From contig JBLIRR010000053.1 in NCBI GenBank assembly GCA_049472395.1, positions 1-39,035 of the forward strand: a DNA stretch of 39,035 bases, in the 5' to 3' direction. This document shows positions 34,410 to 39,035 of the stretch, piece by piece (position 1 is the first letter of the stretch; the number at the start of each line of letters is the position of its first letter). The notes below the pieces were generated by a model, which searched no databases, had not been told where the DNA came from, and saw only the letters and a program-made list of their open reading frames with translations. The DNA comes from JBLIRR01 sp049472395 (GTDB taxonomy: Bacteria; SZUA-182; DTGQ01; JBLIRR01). The position numbers were made by a program, and so were the translations under genes.

Positions 34410-36336
34410 TTTTTGCTAAATTGAGAAGGCCGCCTTTAAGCAAAATATTTTTTTGCCTTGAAGATACGGATAATAAGGTAGTAAACGTAAATCCTTTACT
34501 TTTATCTTCAACAATAATATCAACTCCTTTTTTTATCTGGTCCTTGAGAGCAGTGATATGTAAAATATCATTCACCTCTATTTTTTCATAATCTTTTTCA
34601 TCTTTAAAGATAAGGGGAATGACTCCGAAATTGATAAGGTTTTGGCTATGAATTCTTTCGAATGATTTTGCAATAACAGCCTGAACACCTAAATACATGG
34701 GGCAAATAGCGGCGTGTTCCCTGGATGACCCCTGTCCATAGCTCAGCCCTGCCACTATTATATTCGCCTTTCCCTCTTTTTTATTGGCGAGGGCTTTTTT
34801 ATAAAAGTCTTTATCAAGAGACTCAAATACAAATTGAGCATATTTGGGTATGTTTGACCGATACTTTAATCTACTGCCGGCAGGCATAATATGGTCTGTC
34901 GTTATTTTGTCGCTGAGTTTCATCGTTACTGGGCCTTGGATATTTTCAGGCAAGGCTCTGAGTTCGGGAGGATCACCGATATTGGGCCCTCTAAAAATTT
35001 TGATATCCTTCGCCTTTTCGTCCGGTTTGATGAACATTGAATCATCAATAAGAAATTCATCCGGGAGCGTGAGTGCAGGAAATTCCATTGTAAGGGTACG
35101 AGGATCGGTAATAACTCCTGTTAATGCACTCGCGACCGCAGTCTCAGGACTTGCAAGATAGATTTGCGCGCTCCTCGTCCCGCTTCTTCCCTCAAAGTTT
35201 CTATTATTCGTCCTTATACTGATTGCGTTCGTTTGTGGGGCCTGTCCATTACCGATACAAAATCCACATGTCGCTTCCATAAGCCTTACACCCGCAGAGA
35301 GAATATCAGCCAAGGCGCCGTTTCGGGCTATCATTTCAAGTACCTGCTTCGAACCCGGAGCGAGCACAACACTTACGTTGGGGGATATCTTTCTCCCCTT
35401 TAATAGAGAAGCCACTCGCATAAGATCAAGAAAGGAGGAGTTTGTACAGCTCCCGATAGCAACCTGATCAACGGGAATACCCGCAACATCCTTAACCCTT
35501 TTAATATTATCAGGACTATGGGGAAGGGCGATCATCGGCTCAAGTGAAGACAGGGTAATATCTATGACTCTGGAGTACTCTGCCCCTTCATCAGCACAAA
35601 TTTTTTGAAAACACTCTCCTCGTTTTTGTGCGTTTAAAAATTTTTCCGTAATATCATCGCTCGGAAATACTGAGGTAGTAACTCCAAGTTCTGCCCCCAT
35701 ATTGGTAATTGTGGCTCTCTCCGGCACAGAAAGGCCCTGGAGCCCCTCACCACCATATTCGAGTACTATTCCGACATTCCCTTTTGTCGTAAGGATCTGA
35801 AGTATTTTTAAAATTATATCCTTGCTGCTCACCCATGGAGATAATCTTCCAGACAGGTTGATTTTAATAACTTTCGGGCATGTAAGATAGAAAGGCTTGC
35901 CAGCCATCGCCATAGCCACATCAAGCCCACCCGCTCCAATAGCAAGCATCCCTATCCCCCCTGCAGTGGGAGTATGGCTATCGGAACCGAGGAGTGTTCT
36001 CCCCGGCACGCCAAATCGTTCTAAGTGAACTTGATGACATATGCCATTCCCTGCTTTTGAATAGATAACACCATATTTTTGCGCAACAGTTTGTAAATAT
36101 CTATGATCATCCGCATTTTCAAACCCATCTTGAAGTGTATTGTGATCTATATAGCTCACAGAGAGCTCGGTGGCTATTTTGGTCTTCCCGAGTGACTCAA
36201 ATTGCAAGTATGCCATTGTTCCGGTGGCGTCCTGGGTAAGGGTCTGATCTATTCTTATTCCTATCTCGTGCCCAGGGATAAGCTCTCCTTCTACAAGGTG
36301 CCAGCCCAGTATCTTTTCTACGATATTTTTCTTCAT
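34396..36336 (-). CDS. Aconitate hydratase (Aquifex-type, 646 residues)
   Basis: This enzyme converts citrate to isocitrate in the TCA cycle, using a [4Fe-4S] cluster. The cluster cysteines are C297 (GSCTNSS) and C357 and C360 (TCGFCIGNG). Further conserved blocks are LLGSDSHTPTAGGIGMLAIG and YGQGSSREHAA in the C-terminal swivel domain. The length and domain order (three-domain core, linker, swivel) fit the short AcnA-like group seen in Aquifex rather than the ~900-residue AcnA. First gene of the minus-strand run acn-yidD-TPR lipoprotein, behind a 189-base divergent spacer. Confidence 0.95.
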   Translation of the reverse strand: MKKNIVEKILGWHLVEGELIPGHEIGIRIDQTLTQDATGTMAYLQFESLGKTKIATELSVSYIDHNTLQDGFENADDHRYLQTVAQKYGVIYSKAGNGICHQVHLERFGVPGRTLLGSDSHTPTAGGIGMLAIGAGGLDVAMAMAGKPFYLTCPKVIKINLSGRLSPWVSSKDIILKILQILTTKGNVGIVLEYGGEGLQGLSVPERATITNMGAELGVTTSVFPSDDITEKFLNAQKRGECFQKICADEGAEYSRVIDITLSSLEPMIALPHSPDNIKRVKDVAGIPVDQVAIGSCTNSSFLDLMRVASLLKGRKISPNVSVVLAPGSKQVLEMIARNGALADILSAGVRLMEATCGFCIGNGQAPQTNAISIRTNNRNFEGRSGTRSAQIYLASPETAVASALTGVITDPRTLTMEFPALTLPDEFLIDDSMFIKPDEKAKDIKIFRGPNIGDPPELRALPENIQGPVTMKLSDKITTDHIMPAGSRLKYRSNIPKYAQFVFESLDKDFYKKALANKKEGKANIIVAGLSYGQGSSREHAAICPMYLGVQAVIAKSFERIHSQNLINFGVIPLIFKDEKDYEKIEVNDILHITALKDQIKKGVDIIVEDKSKGFTFTTLLSVSSRQKNILLKGGLLNLAKNEEN

Positions 36337-36443
36337 TTTTTTAATTTGTTTTTTACTGTCTATTTATATATACTACTCTACTATAAGATATAAGTAAATG
36401 CTTTGAATCGAAATTTTGATTTTGATATATTTGATATAATCGC

Positions 36444-36472
36444 TTGACTTTTATATGATATCTTATGATAAT
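36444..36472 (+). promoter_or_regulatory. Sigma-70-type promoter for the small membrane protein
   Basis: TTGACT at 36444-36449, exactly 17 bases, then GATAAT at 36467-36472: five of six matches in each box. It lies just after a direct repeat of TTTGATAT. The gene starts 54 bases downstream behind the ribosome site AAAGGAGGTGAT at 36511-36522, a perfect match to the 3' end of 16S rRNA. This marks a highly expressed short gene. Confidence 0.65.
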
Positions 36473-36525
36473 TTATTAAAAAAAATGTAATTTAGAGAGA
36501 ATTAATTGAGAAAGGAGGTGATTGA

Positions 36526-36828
36526 ATGGGAGCATTATGGGCAGTGCTGGGAGGTATAATTGCTGTAGTATTAGGTGTTATAGGAATTATATTTTTCTTT
36601 AAGAATTTTCTGATGGTACTAGCGGGAACTATCCCAATAATGCTTATCTGTGGAGGGCTTATAGCGCTTTTTATAGGCTTTAGTGAAATAAAAGATTCCC
36701 TGAAGAAGGATGATGATACGAATTTTAGCGATTATAAAGTTCCAGAAGAACCGGCGAAAGTAGAAAAGGAAGAAGAAGAGTCTAAAGAAGAGTCTAAAGA
36801 AGAGCAAAAGAAAGAGAAAAAGAAGTAA
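36526..36828 (+). CDS. Small two-helix membrane protein with charged tail
   Basis: This is a 100-residue protein. Two helices lie at about 4-25 (LWAVLGGIIAVVLGVIGIIF) and 28-53 (FLMVLAGTIPIMLICGGLIA), each with glycine-rich packing. A cytoplasmic tail of ~45 residues follows, first acidic (DSLKKDDDTNFSDY) and then a Glu/Lys repeat run from about 75 (VEKEEEESKEESKEEQKKEK). No family is recognised. The strong ribosome site, good promoter and downstream hairpin show it is a real, probably abundant, single-gene unit. Confidence 0.82.
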   Translation: MGALWAVLGGIIAVVLGVIGIIFFFKNFLMVLAGTIPIMLICGGLIALFIGFSEIKDSLKKDDDTNFSDYKVPEEPAKVEKEEEESKEESKEEQKKEKKK

Positions 36829-36836
36829 GAGATAAA

Positions 36837-36882
36837 GATGGGCGTCATGCGGAACGAAAGTTGACGTCCATCTTCGTTTTCT
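36837..36882. terminator. Hairpin between convergent genes
   Basis: Arms 36837-36847 (GATGGGCGTCA) and 36862-36872 (TGACGTCCATC) pair over 11 bases with one G-T wobble around a 14-base loop, followed by a T-rich TTCGTTTTCTCTTT. It sits 9 bases after the small membrane protein gene and 12 bases before the end of the convergent fusion gene, so it can serve both strands. The T run is interrupted, so efficiency is uncertain. Confidence 0.7.
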
Positions 36883-36884
36883 CT

Positions 36885-38477
36885 TTAAAGTGAGGGTTCT
36901 ACTCTATTATTATATTTTTTATAGTGTGTCCCGCATTCAGGACAAGTTCCCTCTTTTTCATTATTAAATATAATCTTAATCCCGCATGCGCACATCCAGC
37001 CTTTCACGCGTGCTGGATTTCCCATCACAAGAGCATAGTCAGGAACATCATGGGTTACCACAGCTCCTGCGGCAATAAAGGCATAGCTCCCGATCGTGTG
37101 TCCGCAGATTATGGTGGCATTTGCTCCTATAGTAGCTCCTTTTTTAATGTGGGTAGGACGCAGCTCCGACATTCTTGAAATGGGCGAGCGGGGATTAAAT
37201 ACATTGGTGAATACCATTGACGGTCCGCAGAAAACCTCGTCTTCCAGTGTTACTCCTTCATAAATTGAAACATTGTTCTGTATCTTGCATCCCTTGCCAA
37301 TGGTTACCTTCGGGCCGATGACCACATTCTGCCCAATAGTGCAATGAGATCCGATGGTGCTCCCCTGCATGATATGAGCAAAGTGCCAGATTTTCGTATC
37401 CTCTCCTATTGTGCAGTTATCATCTATACAGGCCGTTGTATGAGAAAAATAAGGTTTTCTCTTTTTATTGGCAACAGATGGCTCAAGGGTCACAAGGTCA
37501 ATCTTTTGACCTGAAGCATTTAAGGAATTCTGCAATGCGGTCAAAACCCGAAGCACATTTAATCCTTCATAAACATCGGTTCGCGGAGGCATTCTTTTTT
37601 CTATACATTGGAGAAAATGCTCACATTCAGCTTTGAGGGGCTCTTTTTGCGTAAATTTGACAATTTCTCCCTGCGCCTTATTTGCAATGGGAACTCGCTG
37701 TTTCCATTCGATTTTATGGGGATAAAGCAATAATTTTTCATCAATACAATCGTCAAATACCGCCATTTTTTTATCACCGACTACAATAAGTTTCTGTTCT
37801 TTAAAAGGATGCAGCCAGCTGACAAATATATGGGCTTTGACCCCACTTAAGAATTCCAGCCAGGTTAAGGTCACATCAGCTATCTCTTTTTGAAGATATT
37901 CACCCCCGTTTGCCTGAACGTGCATTGGGGCTTCACCGAGAAGCATGAGGATAATTGATATATCATGGGGTGCGAAACTCCAGAGAATATTCTCTTCGGA
38001 CCTGATTTTCCCAATACTTAAACGGTTGGAATAGATGTATTGGATTTTACCGAGGATACCATCATCAATTAATTCCTTCAGCTTTAATATGGCGCTATGA
38101 TACTGTAATATATGGCCTACCATTAAAATTTTGCCGCTGCTTTTCACTAATGCAGCGAGTTCCTTTCCCTCTTCAATAGTGAGCGCAAGAGGCTTCTCAA
38201 CAAACACGTCCTTCCCTGCGTGCAATGCTTTTTTAGCCAATTCGAAATGAAGGACAGCGGGAGTAGATATCACCACCGCTTTTATCCGGGGGTCGTTAAA
38301 TACCTCTTCTTGTTTTCGTGTAAACCGAATATCAGGATATTTTTCTCGGTATATATTCGCTAATTGTGTATCCGTATCACAGATAAGAGAGAGCGCGTTA
38401 AGCTCAAAAAAATTTCTAATAAGGTTTTTCCCCCAATAACCTCCTCCGATAACTCCAATACATGATGTATTATCCAT
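36885..38477 (-). CDS. Fused sugar oxidoreductase (WlbA-like) and N-acetyltransferase (WlbB-like)
   Basis: 530 residues from ATG 38477, chosen because AAAGGA lies 8 bases before it; the longer start at 38498 has no ribosome site. N-terminal ~320 residues: Gfo/Idh/MocA oxidoreductase with GVIGGGYWGKN (NAD binding) and VFVEKPLALT (catalytic Lys). From about 335: a left-handed beta-helix acyltransferase of hexapeptide repeats (CTIGEDTKIWHFAHIMQGST onward, then TIGANATIICGHTIGSYAFI), ending with a zinc ribbon (CACG and CPECG). In Pseudomonas and Bordetella WbpB/WlbA and WbpD/WlbB are separate steps toward UDP-2,3-diacetamido-uronic acids of O-antigen. The fusion would do both: oxidise the sugar, then acetylate the later 3-amino group. 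Confidence 0.92.
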   Translation of the reverse strand: MDNTSCIGVIGGGYWGKNLIRNFFELNALSLICDTDTQLANIYREKYPDIRFTRKQEEVFNDPRIKAVVISTPAVLHFELAKKALHAGKDVFVEKPLALTIEEGKELAALVKSSGKILMVGHILQYHSAILKLKELIDDGILGKIQYIYSNRLSIGKIRSEENILWSFAPHDISIILMLLGEAPMHVQANGGEYLQKEIADVTLTWLEFLSGVKAHIFVSWLHPFKEQKLIVVGDKKMAVFDDCIDEKLLLYPHKIEWKQRVPIANKAQGEIVKFTQKEPLKAECEHFLQCIEKRMPPRTDVYEGLNVLRVLTALQNSLNASGQKIDLVTLEPSVANKKRKPYFSHTTACIDDNCTIGEDTKIWHFAHIMQGSTIGSHCTIGQNVVIGPKVTIGKGCKIQNNVSIYEGVTLEDEVFCGPSMVFTNVFNPRSPISRMSELRPTHIKKGATIGANATIICGHTIGSYAFIAAGAVVTHDVPDYALVMGNPARVKGWMCACGIKIIFNNEKEGTCPECGTHYKKYNNRVEPSL

Positions 38478-38537
38478 TACTATATCCTTTACATACAATG
38501 TTCACGTTTACTATTTTTATCTTATACTTACAGGTCC

Positions 38538-38592
38538 ACTCTGCGAGAGTATGCTCCTGCCGCGAAGACTCCAAAGCTTAAGGCGCAAGGAG
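38538..38592. other. GC-richer structured spacer element
   Basis: The 116-base gap between serA and the fusion gene contains a perfect hairpin ACTCT-GCG-AGAGT at 38538-38550, and an imperfect pairing of CTCCTGC near 38554 with GCAAGGAG near 38586. It is clearly richer in G and C than other spacers here. There is no T run for a terminator. It could be a small structured leader of the fusion gene or a decayed repeat; no known RNA family is recognised. Confidence 0.35.
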
Positions 38593-38593
38593 G

Positions 38594-39035
38594 TTATAAT
38601 TTAATAGTTCTCACCCTTATTACATCAGGCACTGTTTTTAGCTCATCCACAAGCTTATTAGGTAATTCTGTCTTTGTATCGCTTATATCATACCCTATAA
38701 ATCCCTTGCTTTCGTTACGCATACTCTCAATATTTATATTATATTTGCCAAATATGGAGGTGATTTTGGATATCATACCCGGCTGATCTTTATAAATTAT
38801 GATAGCCCTTGATTTGATATTGCTGGCAGGAAGAGTCTCAATCATTGGGAAATTAACGCTATTGACAATTGTTCCGTAAAGCAGATATTTTTTTATCTGG
38901 TCAACAGCCATCATAGCACATTTATCTTCTGATTCAGCGGTCGATGCTCCAAGATGTGGTGTGCACAGGGCCTTTGGGTGGCGGATATATTCACCAGAGG
39001 GAAAATCAGTGAGGTACGCGTCAAGTCTTCCCTCA
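38594..39035 (-). CDS. serA: D-3-phosphoglycerate dehydrogenase, C-terminal part with ACT domain (5' truncated by window)
   Basis: The reading frame is open to the window edge. It contains EGRLDAYLTDFPSGEYIRHP, then CTPHLGASTAESEDKCAMMA, the end of the 2-hydroxyacid dehydrogenase domain with the catalytic histidine (PHLGAS), and YGTIVNSVNFP. A C-terminal ACT domain follows (RAIIIYKDQPGMISKITSIF, then NINIESMRNESKGFIGYDI), the serine-sensing type. This matches the ~390-residue SerA group of Firmicutes and archaea. It makes 3-phosphohydroxypyruvate, the first step of serine synthesis. The N-terminal substrate and NAD-binding part lies beyond the right edge. The internal Met at 38914 is not the start. 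Confidence 0.94.
   Translation of the reverse strand, partial: EGRLDAYLTDFPSGEYIRHPKALCTPHLGASTAESEDKCAMMAVDQIKKYLLYGTIVNSVNFPMIETLPASNIKSRAIIIYKDQPGMISKITSIFGKYNINIESMRNESKGFIGYDISDTKTELPNKLVDELKTVPDVIRVRTIKL

Noticed and set aside
1..39035. tRNA, rRNA, CRISPR arrays, transposases, phage genes
   Set aside because: No cloverleaf-type sequence, no regularly spaced repeats and no recombinase or capsid-like protein was seen on either strand.

Overview
The window holds about 30 protein-coding genes packed in tight, often overlapping runs. It comes from an AT-rich bacterial chromosome, probably a Gram-negative-type cell: there are several lipoprotein signals, a SurA-like anchored protein, bacillithiol genes and an Aquifex-type aconitase. 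No rRNA, tRNA, CRISPR array, transposase, integrase or phage gene was found, so this is chromosomal backbone. The gene mix (cinA-thpR-recA, dnaE-accA, bshC-bshB1, a DUF4921 protein, FmdE) fits a poorly sampled, possibly uncultured lineage. I cannot name the phylum from this sequence.

Layout. 1-245: 3' end of a sensor histidine kinase, broken by a one-base slip in a T run. 249-8502 (minus): one compact operon, cinA-thpR-recA-nucleotide-sugar epimerase-dnaE-accA. 8503-8759: a spacer with repeats and palindromes, then a GalT-like DUF4921 protein (plus). 10365-13981 (plus): a four-gene Bat-like module (BatD-like anchor, MoxR ATPase, DUF58 protein, SurA/TPR-like protein). 14273-16771 (plus): an orphan secreted protein, a GDT1-type cation exporter and an EamA transporter. 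16846-21132 (minus): a 1428-residue signalling protein (GGDEF, AAA ATPase, duplicated unknown domain, HEAT repeats). 21247-25915 (minus): a complete branched-chain amino-acid ABC operon. 25916-26408: a gene-free stretch with two complex inverted repeats.

26409-28723 (plus): bshC-bshB1, two of the three bacillithiol genes. 28731-29312 (minus): an FmdE-like zinc-ribbon protein, divergent from znuA-znuC-znuB (29453-31991, plus), which has a very good promoter. 31988-36336 (minus): a GH10 xylanase lipoprotein, a TPR lipoprotein, an exported YidD and aconitase. 36526-36828 (plus): a small two-helix membrane protein with a strong promoter and ribosome site, ending in a hairpin. 36885-39035 (minus): a sugar oxidoreductase/acetyltransferase fusion and the C-terminal part of phosphoglycerate dehydrogenase (serA).

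How the genes fit together. The first operon joins DNA recombination and replication with fatty-acid precursor supply and NAD/RNA repair housekeeping. The bsh, fmdE and znu genes form a continuous 5.5 kb block that could serve thiol and zinc balance. The epimerase and the WlbA/WlbB fusion would supply uronic-acid-type sugars for surface polysaccharide. Degenerate copies of short intergenic repeats recur in at least three spacers. The least explained parts are the giant GGDEF-ATPase-HEAT protein, the Bat-like module with a parvulin-less SurA-like protein, and the TPR lipoprotein/exported YidD pair.
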